From NCBI GenBank assembly GCA_016787895.1, contig JAEUTN010000005.1:1-64000 (forward strand): a stretch of 64,000 bases of DNA, in the 5' to 3' direction. Positions 25,659 through 35,061 of the stretch are shown piece after piece (within the stretch, counting starts at the first letter, position 1; every line of letters begins with the position of its first letter). The stretch is from Bacteroidia bacterium. GTDB taxonomy: Bacteria > Bacteroidota > Bacteroidia > B-17B0 > Aurantibacillaceae. Both the position numbers and the translations under genes were made by a program. Below the pieces are notes generated by a model. It was not told the origin of the DNA. It did no database searches and saw only the letters and a program-made list of their open reading frames with translations.

Positions 25659-26925
25659 CACCTTTTTAGTGGTCCTTTTTATCCTGGCCTATATCCTGAT
25701 TGCGGTTGAACACAACATAAACATCAATAAAGCAGCTATTGCTCTGGTGGCCGGAGTATTCAGCTGGATGCTGATTATGATGTATACTCCGGTTCATGAA
25801 AATGTGAACGAAAGTCTGAGCCATCACCTTTCCGAAATTTCCGGCATTTTGTTTTTTCTAATGGGCGCCATGACAATTGTTGAGCTCATCGATGCGCACG
25901 ACGGGTTTTCCATCATCACTCAACGACTAACAGGTTTAAGGTCCACCCGTTTGATATGGATTTTGGGCGCCCTGACCTTTGTGCTTTCGGCTTTGCTCGA
26001 CAATCTTACCACCACCATATTAATGGTGTCCTTACTTACCAAACTTCTGCCTGCGGGCCGGCTGCGTTTGTTGTACGCGGGTTTTGTTGTGATTGCAGCC
26101 AATGCAGGTGGAGCCTGGAGCCCCATTGGCGATGTAACCACCACCATGCTTTGGATTGGGGGCCAGGTAAGCACTACCCAACTTATACAAAGCTTATTGA
26201 TACCAAGTTTAATAAATCTTTTGGTTCCATTGTTTATACTCCAATTCATCATCAAACGCGAAAAGCTGTATGCGAATCTGGATCTTAGCGAATTTAAAAC
26301 ACCAAAAAAACCAAGTGCCGATTCTCAGCTCATTCTTTTTATGGGATTGGCCATTTTAATTTCTGTTCCTCTTTTTAAGGTGTTTTTTCATTTGCCACCC
26401 TACATGGGTATGTTGTTTGGACTGGGCATCATGTGGTGTTTCACTGAAATTCTGAATGGCAGAAAAGAAGAGATGGATAAAAAAAATTATTCGGTTTCTT
26501 ATGCCTTAAGAAACATCGACACCTCGAGCATTCTGTTTTTTCTGGGAATCCTGCTCTGCATTGCAGCACTCGACCTGAGCGGAGTACTGGAAGTCATGTC
26601 ACAACACATTGACCAGGCCATTTCCAATAAAAATACGGTGCTGTTGCTTACCGGCTTTTTAAGCGCCATTATCGATAATGTACCACTGGTGGCCGCTTAT
26701 CAGGGCATGTATTCTCTCAACGACTTTGCAAGCGACAGCAGCTTCTGGCAATTGCTGGCTTACAGCAGTGGAACGGGTGGCAGTATGCTCATCATTGGCT
26801 CAGCAGCCGGTGTGGTGGCCATGGGTATTGAAAAAATCACCTTCAGCTGGTATCTTAAAAATATGGGCTGGATGGCAGGCCTGGGTTATCTGGCGGGCTT
26901 TGTCTATTATGTGTTTACTCAGTAG
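25651..26925 (+). CDS. nhaD: NhaD-type sodium:proton antiporter
   Basis: The 424-residue protein has roughly 11 to 12 membrane segments and the NhaD patterns LFFLMGAMTIVELIDAHDGF, LSALLDNLTTTILMVSLL and ANAGGAWSPIGDVTTTMLWI. These match the ion transporter superfamily sites used for Na+/H+ exchange. It overlaps the metal-receptor gene by eight bases and probably shares its transcript. Its 3' end overlaps folC on the opposite strand by 11 bases. Confidence 0.92.
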   Translation: MLSTFLVVLFILAYILIAVEHNININKAAIALVAGVFSWMLIMMYTPVHENVNESLSHHLSEISGILFFLMGAMTIVELIDAHDGFSIITQRLTGLRSTRLIWILGALTFVLSALLDNLTTTILMVSLLTKLLPAGRLRLLYAGFVVIAANAGGAWSPIGDVTTTMLWIGGQVSTTQLIQSLLIPSLINLLVPLFILQFIIKREKLYANLDLSEFKTPKKPSADSQLILFMGLAILISVPLFKVFFHLPPYMGMLFGLGIMWCFTEILNGRKEEMDKKNYSVSYALRNIDTSSILFFLGILLCIAALDLSGVLEVMSQHIDQAISNKNTVLLLTGFLSAIIDNVPLVAAYQGMYSLNDFASDSSFWQLLAYSSGTGGSMLIIGSAAGVVAMGIEKITFSWYLKNMGWMAGLGYLAGFVYYVFTQ

Positions 26926-28222
26926 CGCCAAAAACCTCCAGGGCATCGCCCACCACAAAGGTGCTGCCTCCTATAAAAATGAGGTCGGTTTTTGCAGCGG
27001 CTTTTTTTGCGGCTTTAATCCCTTTTTCCACAGTGGGAAACGACTGCCCTTTTAAACCAAAGGCTGAGGCCTGTTTTTTAAGTTCATCTTCGTGGAGCGC
27101 TCTTGGAATGGACGCTTTAACAAAGTAATACGCAGCGTTTTTGGGCAATTCCTTTAGAATGGATGCGATGTCCTTATCATTTACAGTGCCAAGCACCAGG
27201 TGCAGAGTTGAAGGCTTCAGTTCGTTTATATTTTCTACAACCTGTCGGATGCCGTCCTCATTGTGTCCTGTATCGGCAATAATCAGAGGTTTGTCGCCCA
27301 ATTTTTGCCATCGCCCTTTTAAGCCGGTGAGCGACACCACCTTTTTGAGGGCATTTTTCACGTGTTCTTCTTCAATAATAAACCCTGCTTTTTTAAGATT
27401 TTCAACGGTGTTTAATACCCCCAACAAATTTTTTACCTGGTATTTGCCGGTAAGGTCGAGTTCGTAAATGCTTGTTTCTCCTGTCCCACGATTTAATACA
27501 CTCACGTGAAAAGCCCCTTTGATGGTTTTTGATTCAATGACTTTGTAGTTTTTATCAGCGTATTCGATAGGCGCTTTATTTTCTTTGGCCACAGCATTAA
27601 ACACCGGTGCCGATACACTTTGGTACTGGCTGATCACAACCGGTACCCGGGCTTTGATGATGCCTGCTTTTTCAAAACTGATTTTACGTATGCTGTCGCC
27701 CAGCAAGTTCATGTGATCCATGCTGATGTTAGTAATCAGGCAGGTTTTTGGCGTGATGATGTTGGTGGAATCGAGTCGTCCGCCCAATCCAACTTCAATT
27801 ACAGCGACATCCACTTCTTCCTTGGCAAAATAATCCAGAGCAAGGCCAACGGTCCACTCAAAAAAACTGGGCGATATGGTCTCAAAAAATTCTTTGTTGT
27901 GTTCAACAAAATCCACCACGTTTTTTTTCGGAATCATTTTTCCGTTGATTTTGATTCTCTCCCTGAAATCGTTGAGGTGGGGCGAGGTATACAAACCGGT
28001 TTTGTATCCGGCTTCCTGAAGTACAGCAGCAATCATGTGACTGCTGGAGCCTTTGCCGTTGGTGCCGGCCACATGAACACACTTGAGTTTTAACTGGGGC
28101 CGGCCCAGGTGTTCTGCAATTTTAATGGTGTTATCGAGGTCGGCTTTGTAAGCGGCAGCGCCAACTCGCTGATACATGGGTAAACGCGCGAAAAGGTAGT
28201 CAAGCGTTTGTTGGTAGGTCAT
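26915..28222 (-). CDS. folC: Bifunctional dihydrofolate / folylpolyglutamate synthase
   Basis: The 435-residue protein adds glutamate to dihydropteroate and to folates. It has the Mur-ligase-like ATP loop HVAGTNGKGSSSHMI near residue 48, the LYTSPHLNDFRERI motif, GLGGRLDSTN, and ITNISMDHMNLLG. The length is normal. It is the last gene of the exbB-exbD-tonB-folC run, with one base separating it from the TonB-like gene, so it is likely co-transcribed with it. Confidence 0.94.
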   Translation of the reverse strand: MTYQQTLDYLFARLPMYQRVGAAAYKADLDNTIKIAEHLGRPQLKLKCVHVAGTNGKGSSSHMIAAVLQEAGYKTGLYTSPHLNDFRERIKINGKMIPKKNVVDFVEHNKEFFETISPSFFEWTVGLALDYFAKEEVDVAVIEVGLGGRLDSTNIITPKTCLITNISMDHMNLLGDSIRKISFEKAGIIKARVPVVISQYQSVSAPVFNAVAKENKAPIEYADKNYKVIESKTIKGAFHVSVLNRGTGETSIYELDLTGKYQVKNLLGVLNTVENLKKAGFIIEEEHVKNALKKVVSLTGLKGRWQKLGDKPLIIADTGHNEDGIRQVVENINELKPSTLHLVLGTVNDKDIASILKELPKNAAYYFVKASIPRALHEDELKKQASAFGLKGQSFPTVEKGIKAAKKAAAKTDLIFIGGSTFVVGDALEVFGATE

Positions 28223-28223
28223 G

Positions 28224-29072
28224 TCAATTGAATGTGAAGATGATGGTGATGGTGCCTTTCTGTTCTTCGAATTTTCCGTCTACATTAAATTTGGTGGCCA
28301 GGGCCGCTTGTTTGGCTTTCGCTTTTAGCATGGCACTGCTGGTGGTGGTTCCTCTTCCGTTGGGATTGGCTTCAATCACAGTGCCTTCTGAATCCACGGT
28401 AATTTCAACCACTACTTTGCCTTCTTCCTGTAGGTCGGTGGGCAATTTCGGGGGTTTTACCAACGCCCGGCCTTTTAAGTTCACATTGTATTTTCCTCCG
28501 CCAAAACCTGGTCCCTTGCCCGGCCCTGAGCCGGTTCCATCCCCGTCACCATCTCCACCACCGTTGCCTGTGCCTGTTCCGCCGGTACCATTTTTAAAAG
28601 GATCTCCATCAGGAGAGCCGGATTGGCCTGCTTCTTCATTGTTGCCAATGCCACCTCCTGTTTTGCCGGTATTCTTTTTAAATTTTTCAGCCAGTTTTTC
28701 GGCAGCCGTTTTTTCTTTAATAATCTCCTTGGGTTTTACAACCACCTGAGTAGTAACTTTGGGTGTTTCTTTTTTTTCTTCGAGTACAACATCTTCTCCG
28801 TTCTCGACCGTTTGAATTTTTTCCTCTTCACTTTCTTCTGTCACCACATCTGTCGCTGCGCCCATAGAACTGTAATCCACCTCATCGTTTCCAAGATCTA
28901 CCATGCCCAGGGCAAGCTCCTGTCCGCCACCTCCGCCGCTTTCAGGAAAGGGAGGGTTGGGCGTAATAAGTTGATACAATATCAAAAACAACAACAGCAA
29001 AGCCATAATCAGCAGGGTTGCGCCTCCGGAGATGACCCGGTTTCGGTTGAGTTCGTTTTGGGTGAGTATCAT
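28224..29072 (-). CDS. TonB family energy transducer
   Basis: The 282-residue protein has an N-terminal membrane helix (about residues 16-37), an acidic and Gly/Lys-rich periplasmic linker with long Gly-Asp-Gly runs (about 150-195), and a C-terminal TonB-like domain (KPPKLPTDLQEEGKVVVEIT ... GTITIIFTFN). It should pass proton-motive force from ExbB-ExbD to outer-membrane receptors such as the TonB-dependent receptor at 32523. It is one base downstream of exbD. Confidence 0.85.
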   Translation of the reverse strand: MILTQNELNRNRVISGGATLLIMALLLLFLILYQLITPNPPFPESGGGGGQELALGMVDLGNDEVDYSSMGAATDVVTEESEEEKIQTVENGEDVVLEEKKETPKVTTQVVVKPKEIIKEKTAAEKLAEKFKKNTGKTGGGIGNNEEAGQSGSPDGDPFKNGTGGTGTGNGGGDGDGDGTGSGPGKGPGFGGGKYNVNLKGRALVKPPKLPTDLQEEGKVVVEITVDSEGTVIEANPNGRGTTTSSAMLKAKAKQAALATKFNVDGKFEEQKGTITIIFTFN

Positions 29073-29073
29073 G

Positions 29074-29478
29074 TTATTTTTTAGTAGCGGCGGTAGCCAG
29101 CACGGTCTTACAATTCAGCTTGTAACAGATGGTCATGATGTCAATCTCATCCTGAATGGAAAGTTCCTTATCGAGGTGCATCAGCACTACCGGTTCGGTT
29201 TGGGTAGAAGCATAGGCGGAGATCTCTTTTTCAAGATCAGTCAACTGTACTTCTTTGCTGTTCACGTAATATTTTTTGTCCTTGGTAATAGCCAGATGAA
29301 GCGGTTTTTTGGTGTTGTCGATGGTTTCCCTGGATTGTGAACTGGGCAGGTTCACCTTAATGGCATTTGGGCTTACCATAGTGGACAGTATCAGGAAAAA
29401 AAGCAGAAGGAAAAACATGATGTCGTTCAGTGAGTCGGTACTCACTTCCGCTTCTCTGTGTTTTTTGCGTAATGCCAT
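29074..29478 (-). CDS. exbD: Biopolymer transport protein ExbD
   Basis: The 134-residue protein has a short basic N-terminus, one membrane helix with the conserved Asp (SLNDIMFFLLLFFLILS), and a periplasmic domain. ExbD works with ExbB as the proton-driven motor of the TonB system. It lies between exbB (23 bases upstream) and tonB (one base downstream). Confidence 0.93.
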   Translation of the reverse strand: MALRKKHREAEVSTDSLNDIMFFLLLFFLILSTMVSPNAIKVNLPSSQSRETIDNTKKPLHLAITKDKKYYVNSKEVQLTDLEKEISAYASTQTEPVVLMHLDKELSIQDEIDIMTICYKLNCKTVLATAATKK

Positions 29479-29501
29479 GCGTGTAGAGTTTGTAGTTTAA
29501 A

Positions 29502-30221
29502 TTATTTGGCAGGTTCGTTGAGCATATCCAGAAATTTAATCTGGGTTTCTTCCATGTGTCTTGCCAAACGGTCGATTCTGGAGTTCAGCCAATGGTAACA
29601 AATGAAAGCCAATACACCCACCACTAAACCTCCGGCGGAAGTGATCATCTTTTGATAAAGTCCGGTGGATATCACTTCAATTTCCACAGTTTTGGCCAAA
29701 GAGATATCATAAAAAATGGTGATAACACCAAAAATGGTTCCGATAAAACCAAACATGGGAGCGATTCTTCCGATAATGTTAAGCACCGTAAGGTTTTTTT
29801 CAAGATTCCCTATTTCAACCGTTCCGCATTTGTCCATGGCAGCCCTTATCTCCTGAACCGGTTGGCCAATGCGTGAAACCCCTTGTTCTATCATACTGCC
29901 TTCGGGTGTGTTCATATTCCGGCACAAAGCAATGGCGTTGGAAATATTCCCCTGATGAATGATCTCTTTCAGAGAGGGGATGAATTGCGAGTTGACTTTA
30001 GACGCTTTGCCAATAACCAGCATGCGTTCAATCAACACGTAGATGGACACCATTAAAAGTATACCAAGCGGGATCATGATATAACCCCCGTTCATTACCA
30101 TGGTAATGAGCGACATTTTTGTTTCAGTGACTTCCTGAATTCCGGTACTGACCGGTAAATTGGTGCTGTCGGGTGCGGCAGAGGTCAAACCCGCTGAAAT
30201 TTGCAGAAGAATAGCTAACAT
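29502..30221 (-). CDS. exbB: MotA/TolQ/ExbB proton channel family protein
   Basis: The 239-residue protein has three membrane segments in the ExbB pattern and the family phrases GGYIMIPLGILLMVSIYVLIER, RIAPMFGFIGTIFGVI and AGGLVVGVLAFICYHWL (abbreviated here). It pairs with ExbD to form the motor. The N-terminal 25 residues before the first long helix look like a cleavable or amphipathic extension, common in Bacteroidota ExbB. It is the first gene of the operon. Confidence 0.92.
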   Translation of the reverse strand: MLAILLQISAGLTSAAPDSTNLPVSTGIQEVTETKMSLITMVMNGGYIMIPLGILLMVSIYVLIERMLVIGKASKVNSQFIPSLKEIIHQGNISNAIALCRNMNTPEGSMIEQGVSRIGQPVQEIRAAMDKCGTVEIGNLEKNLTVLNIIGRIAPMFGFIGTIFGVITIFYDISLAKTVEIEVISTGLYQKMITSAGGLVVGVLAFICYHWLNSRIDRLARHMEETQIKFLDMLNEPAK

Positions 30222-30355
30222 AGATTGTACTTTAAGACGAAATTACTCTGTAAATGAAGCCATTAAGCCAGGGAGGAAAGGGATTTTAAACAACCTTGTG
30301 TTTATTATAAGCCGGTGTTTGGCGAAAGGTTACACCTGCAGGATTGGTGAAGGAC

Positions 30356-30769
30356 CTATTTAAAGGAAGGTAGTGCGGAAAGCAAGGTGTTGATGTGTGC
30401 TTTGTGAATACCATACAATAGCACACGTTCTGTATCACCGTCGGTGTATTCAATGATAAGGGCTCCCGATTTATCGAGACCGGTTCGGGCAATGTCAATA
30501 AAATATCGTGTTTTCTGATGAAAGAGGGAAGGTTTGAATTCGATTTTGTTTTGATAGATGCCTGCAAAAGGGTGAAGAAAAAACCAAAGCGTGTGAAAGG
30601 CGATTAAGGCGCTTGGAATAAAAAAAAGAAAACCAAGGGGATTCATATCCCTTAACAGCGCATACGTTCCGTACAAAAATACTATGCTTAGCACTGTTGA
30701 AACCAGTAACCACAGAGGGTTTCGGGAGATATACACCAGGGGTGGTTCTTCAATTTTACCGTTATCCAC
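30356..30769 (-). CDS. Small membrane protein of unknown function
   Basis: The 137-residue product has two adjacent membrane segments (about residues 18-38 and 45-66) in the N-terminal half and a soluble C-terminal half with a PH-like strand pattern (NKIEFKPSLFHQKTRYFIDIA, DGDTERVLLYG). I do not recognise the family. It is separated from exbB by about 135 bases on the same strand. Confidence 0.65.
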   Translation of the reverse strand: MDNGKIEEPPLVYISRNPLWLLVSTVLSIVFLYGTYALLRDMNPLGFLFFIPSALIAFHTLWFFLHPFAGIYQNKIEFKPSLFHQKTRYFIDIARTGLDKSGALIIEYTDGDTERVLLYGIHKAHINTLLSALPSFK

Positions 30770-30915
30770 GGTACGAAGTTAAGAATTCACGGCTTCAGGC
30801 ACTTTTTCCCGGGCTTTTTTTCGATAAACTTGGTGTTTTATAGTACAAAAATGTTCATTATCTTGTAACGTTTAGGATAGCGATACGTTTAAAACCAATA
30901 CAATAACACAGGAAA

Positions 30916-32394
30916 ATGAAACTCAAACGCCTTTTATTACTTTTCATTTTAATGAGTTTTGCAGCTCAGAATTTCAGGGCTCAAATTGCTGCAGACGATC
31001 CTGTTGCTGCCATGTTGGACAGTTTGGCCACTCAAAAAATGTTCGAAAGGGCTTTTGCCAAACCCAGCTTTCATAAACATAACCGTTACAAATTTGCGGA
31101 AGACAGCATTCCGGTATACGACGACTACACGTATCAGGCCCGTCTGGCCAAATTGGATGCTGTTTCTCCTTTTGATCTGGTGTATAACGAACATGTAAAA
31201 GCCTTCATCAATATGTATACGGTTCGCAAGCGCGAAAGCGTAAGCCGGATGATGGGGGTATCCCAGTTGTACTACCCCATGTTTGAAGAAGTATTGGATA
31301 AATACAACATTCCGCTTGAATTAAAACACCTTGCCGTTATTGAAAGCGCGCTCATTCCTTATGCCCGTTCCAAAGCCGGAGCCACAGGCCTATGGCAATT
31401 TATGTACCCTACAGCAAGAATGTACGGACTTAACGTTACTTCATACATTGATCAGCGCTGCGACCCTTATAAAGCTACGGTAGCCGCAGCAGAATACCTG
31501 AAAGCACTTTACGACATGTTTGGCGACTGGCAAATGGTTTTGGCAGCTTACAACGCGGGTCCGGGCACCATCAGCAAAGCCATACGCCGTAGCGGAGGCA
31601 AAAAAACCTATTGGGAAATTCGTCCCTTTTTACCGTTTGAAACCCAGGGGTATGTGCCGGCCTTCATCGCCGCCAATTATGTGATGACCTATGGAGCTGA
31701 ACACAACCTCTACCCCGCAGTGCCCCGCAAAACGTATTTTGAAGTAGATACCGTTGTGGTAAAAGAACAAATGAGCTTTGCACAATTATCCAAAGCACTT
31801 GAAATCAGCGAAGAGGATATCCTGTATTTTAATCCTCAATACCGTAAAAACCTGATTCCTTCAGGTGGGAATTTCATTTGTTTGCCCAAAGCCAAAATCG
31901 GGGTGTTTCTTACCAATGAACAAGCCATTTACGCCAGCGTTCAGGCTGAAAGAACCCAGGGCAAGGAGGATATTATTGCTGAAGTAAAACGCACCCACAC
32001 GGTACGTTCAGGTGAAAAACTCAGCACCATTGCCAGAAAATACGGGGTGACGATTGCTGAACTCAAAAGCTGGAATTACATCGGCAAAAAAGGACTTCGT
32101 CCCGGAAAAAAACTGGTGGTGTACGTAAGAACCACCCAACCTAAACCTCAGGCCTCCGCATCCGATCAAAAAAATTTGGCGGCAGTGCCTACCGAAACTA
32201 AATCTACCATACTCGCAGAAAACACGAATGCGGTGAGCGCCTCAACGTATGTTTACCACAAGGTGAAAAGCGGAGAGAGTTTGTACAGTCTGTCAAAAAA
32301 ATATGGAGTCAGTGCCAGCTCTATTAAAGAACTGAATTCACTGAAAAAAACAGAGCTTCGCATTGGTCAATCACTGAAAATAAAAGCACAATAA
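30916..32394 (+). CDS. Membrane-bound lytic transglycosylase with two LysM domains (MltD-like)
   Basis: The 492-residue protein has a signal peptide ending near FRAQ, an SLT domain (about residues 130-260) with catalytic Glu143 in LAVIESALIPYARSKAGATG and the AAYNAGPG motif, and two LysM domains (about 361-405 and 446-492) that bind peptidoglycan. It cuts glycan strands by a non-hydrolytic reaction that leaves anhydromuropeptides. The layout matches MltD. A TACGTTTA word about 30 bases upstream may be its -7 box. Confidence 0.92.
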   Translation: MKLKRLLLLFILMSFAAQNFRAQIAADDPVAAMLDSLATQKMFERAFAKPSFHKHNRYKFAEDSIPVYDDYTYQARLAKLDAVSPFDLVYNEHVKAFINMYTVRKRESVSRMMGVSQLYYPMFEEVLDKYNIPLELKHLAVIESALIPYARSKAGATGLWQFMYPTARMYGLNVTSYIDQRCDPYKATVAAAEYLKALYDMFGDWQMVLAAYNAGPGTISKAIRRSGGKKTYWEIRPFLPFETQGYVPAFIAANYVMTYGAEHNLYPAVPRKTYFEVDTVVVKEQMSFAQLSKALEISEEDILYFNPQYRKNLIPSGGNFICLPKAKIGVFLTNEQAIYASVQAERTQGKEDIIAEVKRTHTVRSGEKLSTIARKYGVTIAELKSWNYIGKKGLRPGKKLVVYVRTTQPKPQASASDQKNLAAVPTETKSTILAENTNAVSASTYVYHKVKSGESLYSLSKKYGVSASSIKELNSLKKTELRIGQSLKIKAQ

Positions 32395-32522
32395 TTTTTC
32401 CCGGTCTGTTCCGCTCCATTCTCTGTTCCGGTTTATTTCTTTTTTTTGTTTCCTTAAGTCCTGGGTAGTACTTTAGTGCGTGTTCTCCGGTTTCTGCTGT
32501 ATTCACTTAACCTGAATTGTTG

Positions 32523-34976
32523 ATGCTAAAACATTTACTCTTGTGTTGTTTTTTGATTGCGGGCCTAAGCGGGTTTTCCCAGTTGAATCAAACCGTGAAG
32601 GGAAGGGTGCTTGATAAAGTAACGGGCATTGGGCTTCCCGGAGTAATTGTTCAGTTAAAATCAAGCCCTGCTCCTCAGAATACAGTTACAAGCAACGATG
32701 GTTTTTTTAAATTCAGGGAGGTGGCAGTGGGTCGTCAAACTTTGGTATTTACCTATACCGGGTACAAAGCGGTGACGTTAAATAACGTGATTGTGGGTTC
32801 GGGTAAAGAAATGGTATTGGAAGTGGAGATGGAAGAGAGCAGCATTGAAATGGACGTGGTGGACGTAACCGCAGCCAAGGATACCGATGTGGTAAACACC
32901 ATGCAGGCGGCGAACATGAAAACCTTCAGCATTGAGGAAACCGAGCGTTATGCGGGCTCAAGGCAGGATCCGGCCCGGATGGCACAAAATTTTGCAGGCA
33001 TACAAGGCACCAACGATTCCCGGAACGACATTGTAGTGCGTGGAAACAGTCCGGCAGGTTTGCTCTGGAGGTTAGAAGATGTAGATATTCCCAATCCTAA
33101 CCATTTTGCTGTGGCCGGCTCAGCAGGAGGACCGCAAAGCATCATTAACAACAAATACCTGGCCAATTCCGAATTTTTCACCGGGGCGTTTCCCGCCAGT
33201 TATGGCAACGCGCTGGGAGGAGTGTTTGATTTAAAAATGCGCAACGGCAACAATGAAAAACATGAGCGTACCTTTCAGTTGGGGGTGTTGGGCACTGAAT
33301 TGGCACTGGAAGGTCCCATCAGCAAAAAAAGCGGTGCCACCTATCTTATGACCTACCGGTATTCTACACTCGATCTTTTTAATAAAGTGAATTTTAATCT
33401 GGGCACCGATGCTGTTCCTGCTTATCAGGACATCGGTTTCAGATTCAATCTTCCAACCAAAAAAGCAGGCGTTTTCAGTATCAGCGGTTTAGGCGGTATC
33501 AGCGACATTGCCATCATCAACAGCACCAAAAGTGAACGGCCAACTGACCTTTACGGGGACTTAAACAAGGATCAGTATTTTGGATCCAAAATGGGTGCGG
33601 CCATTCTGGGCCATGTGTACGCTTTAAATTCTAAAACGGTTTTTAAAACCAGTTTCGCTTACAGCCGTCAGGAGGTGAGTTCGCAACATTACCTGGTGTT
33701 AAGAGCGGATGATTTTTCGCCTAATGATACCCTGCCAAAAGTGCTTGACTACAAATTTGTGGAAGACAAATTCACGCTGGCCTGGTTTGTAAAAAGTAAA
33801 TTAAATTCCCGCAACAGCATCAAGGCCGGATTTTTCGTGCAACAAAATCATGTGAGTTTTTTTGACAGCATTAAAATCAATTCCATTTACGATACCATAG
33901 CCATTAACATACAAAACAAACCATTTAAAATCCGCGAAAATTATAAGGGTGTTTATTACCTCATTCAACCGTATGTAACCTGGACCCACAAGTTCAATGA
34001 GCGTCTGAGCTCCAACCTGGGCCTGTTTTCCCAGTACCTCGATATCACAGGCGAAATGAGCATAGAACCAAGGGCTTCACTTCGTTACCAATTCAGAAAC
34101 AATCAGGTGATAAGTATTTCTTACGGTTTGCATAGTCAGATGCAGGCGACTTACATGTATTTTGCGATTCCCGACAGTCAGGTGGTGAATGGCGTTCCGG
34201 TGTTTAATGCCGAACGAAAATTGAGCAATCAAACCCTGGCCTTCAGCAAATCACATCATGCTGTGCTGGGTTACGATTATTTTTTGGGACGATTTTTTAA
34301 GATCCGAACCGAAGCCTATTATCAGTATTTGTGGAACGTGCCGGTGTATAAAGTACCTTCCAGCGTTTCTGCTTTAAATCGAGGAGCCATATTCAACCGT
34401 TTTTACCCTTACTATGACATGCAGAATACCGGAAAGGGTTTTAATTATGGTTTGGAACTTACCCTGGAAAAATTATTTCACAGACATTATTTCTTTATGT
34501 TCAGTGGAAGTTTGTTTGAAAGCAAATACAAAAACGAAAGCAACGGACAATGGGCCAATACCGACTTTAACGGCAATTTTATGGCCAATTTGCTTGGTGG
34601 CATGGAATACCAGGTAGGCAAACAGAAAAAAAACAGCATCAACTTCGGAGGAAAAATCACATACGGAGGTGGTAAACGGTATTCGCCTATTGACATAGAA
34701 GCAAGCAATGCGGTGATGGATGTTGTGCCGGTGGATGAAGAGGTGAACACCCTGCAGTTTGCTGATTACAACCGGGTTGACCTTAGGGTTTCCTACAAAA
34801 TCAATGGTAAACACATGGGCACAGAAATTGCCCTGGATTTGGTGAACATTTTTAATACCAAAAACGTACTCAATTACAGCTATTCTCCCGACCCGGCCAA
34901 TTACAATGCCAGTCCTTTGGTGTTGAATTACCAGCTGGGTTTTTTGCCCCTGTTTTACGTGAAGATTGATTTTTAA
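32523..34976 (+). CDS. TonB-dependent receptor with carboxypeptidase-regulatory-like domain
   Basis: The protein of about 817 residues has a signal peptide ending at GFSQ, a carboxypeptidase-regulatory-like domain (about 24-105; GRVLDKVTGIGLPGVIVQL, FTYTGYKA), a plug domain (about 125-235; DPARMAQNFAGIQ, VVRGNSPAG) and a 22-strand barrel ending in an aromatic residue (YVKIDF). It has no SusD partner next to it, so it may import a small ligand such as a metal chelate and not a glycan. ATG 32523 is used in preference to the TTG codons just before it. Confidence 0.9.
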   Translation: MLKHLLLCCFLIAGLSGFSQLNQTVKGRVLDKVTGIGLPGVIVQLKSSPAPQNTVTSNDGFFKFREVAVGRQTLVFTYTGYKAVTLNNVIVGSGKEMVLEVEMEESSIEMDVVDVTAAKDTDVVNTMQAANMKTFSIEETERYAGSRQDPARMAQNFAGIQGTNDSRNDIVVRGNSPAGLLWRLEDVDIPNPNHFAVAGSAGGPQSIINNKYLANSEFFTGAFPASYGNALGGVFDLKMRNGNNEKHERTFQLGVLGTELALEGPISKKSGATYLMTYRYSTLDLFNKVNFNLGTDAVPAYQDIGFRFNLPTKKAGVFSISGLGGISDIAIINSTKSERPTDLYGDLNKDQYFGSKMGAAILGHVYALNSKTVFKTSFAYSRQEVSSQHYLVLRADDFSPNDTLPKVLDYKFVEDKFTLAWFVKSKLNSRNSIKAGFFVQQNHVSFFDSIKINSIYDTIAINIQNKPFKIRENYKGVYYLIQPYVTWTHKFNERLSSNLGLFSQYLDITGEMSIEPRASLRYQFRNNQVISISYGLHSQMQATYMYFAIPDSQVVNGVPVFNAERKLSNQTLAFSKSHHAVLGYDYFLGRFFKIRTEAYYQYLWNVPVYKVPSSVSALNRGAIFNRFYPYYDMQNTGKGFNYGLELTLEKLFHRHYFFMFSGSLFESKYKNESNGQWANTDFNGNFMANLLGGMEYQVGKQKKNSINFGGKITYGGGKRYSPIDIEASNAVMDVVPVDEEVNTLQFADYNRVDLRVSYKINGKHMGTEIALDLVNIFNTKNVLNYSYSPDPANYNASPLVLNYQLGFLPLFYVKIDF

Positions 34977-35006
34977 TAAGAGTATTGTCCTCTATTGTCC
35001 GAAAAG

Positions 35007-35027
35007 CTTGTTACATCTGGTAACAAG
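35007..35027. repeat. Perfect 8-bp hairpin after the TonB-dependent receptor
   Basis: CTTGTTAC (35007-35014) and GTAACAAG (35020-35027) pair perfectly around ATCTG. No T tract follows, so it is not a standard terminator. It lies 30 bases after the receptor stop and 34 bases before the DUF6268 start, and could be an operator or an mRNA-stability hairpin. Confidence 0.45.
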
Positions 35028-35061
35028 GTGTTGCGTTCAGTTATAAAATCTTGATTACGCC

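Noticed and set aside
28228..28749. 173-codon plus-strand frame opposite the TonB-like gene
   Set aside because: It is the complement of a Gly/Lys-rich linker and gives a Pro-rich low-complexity peptide.
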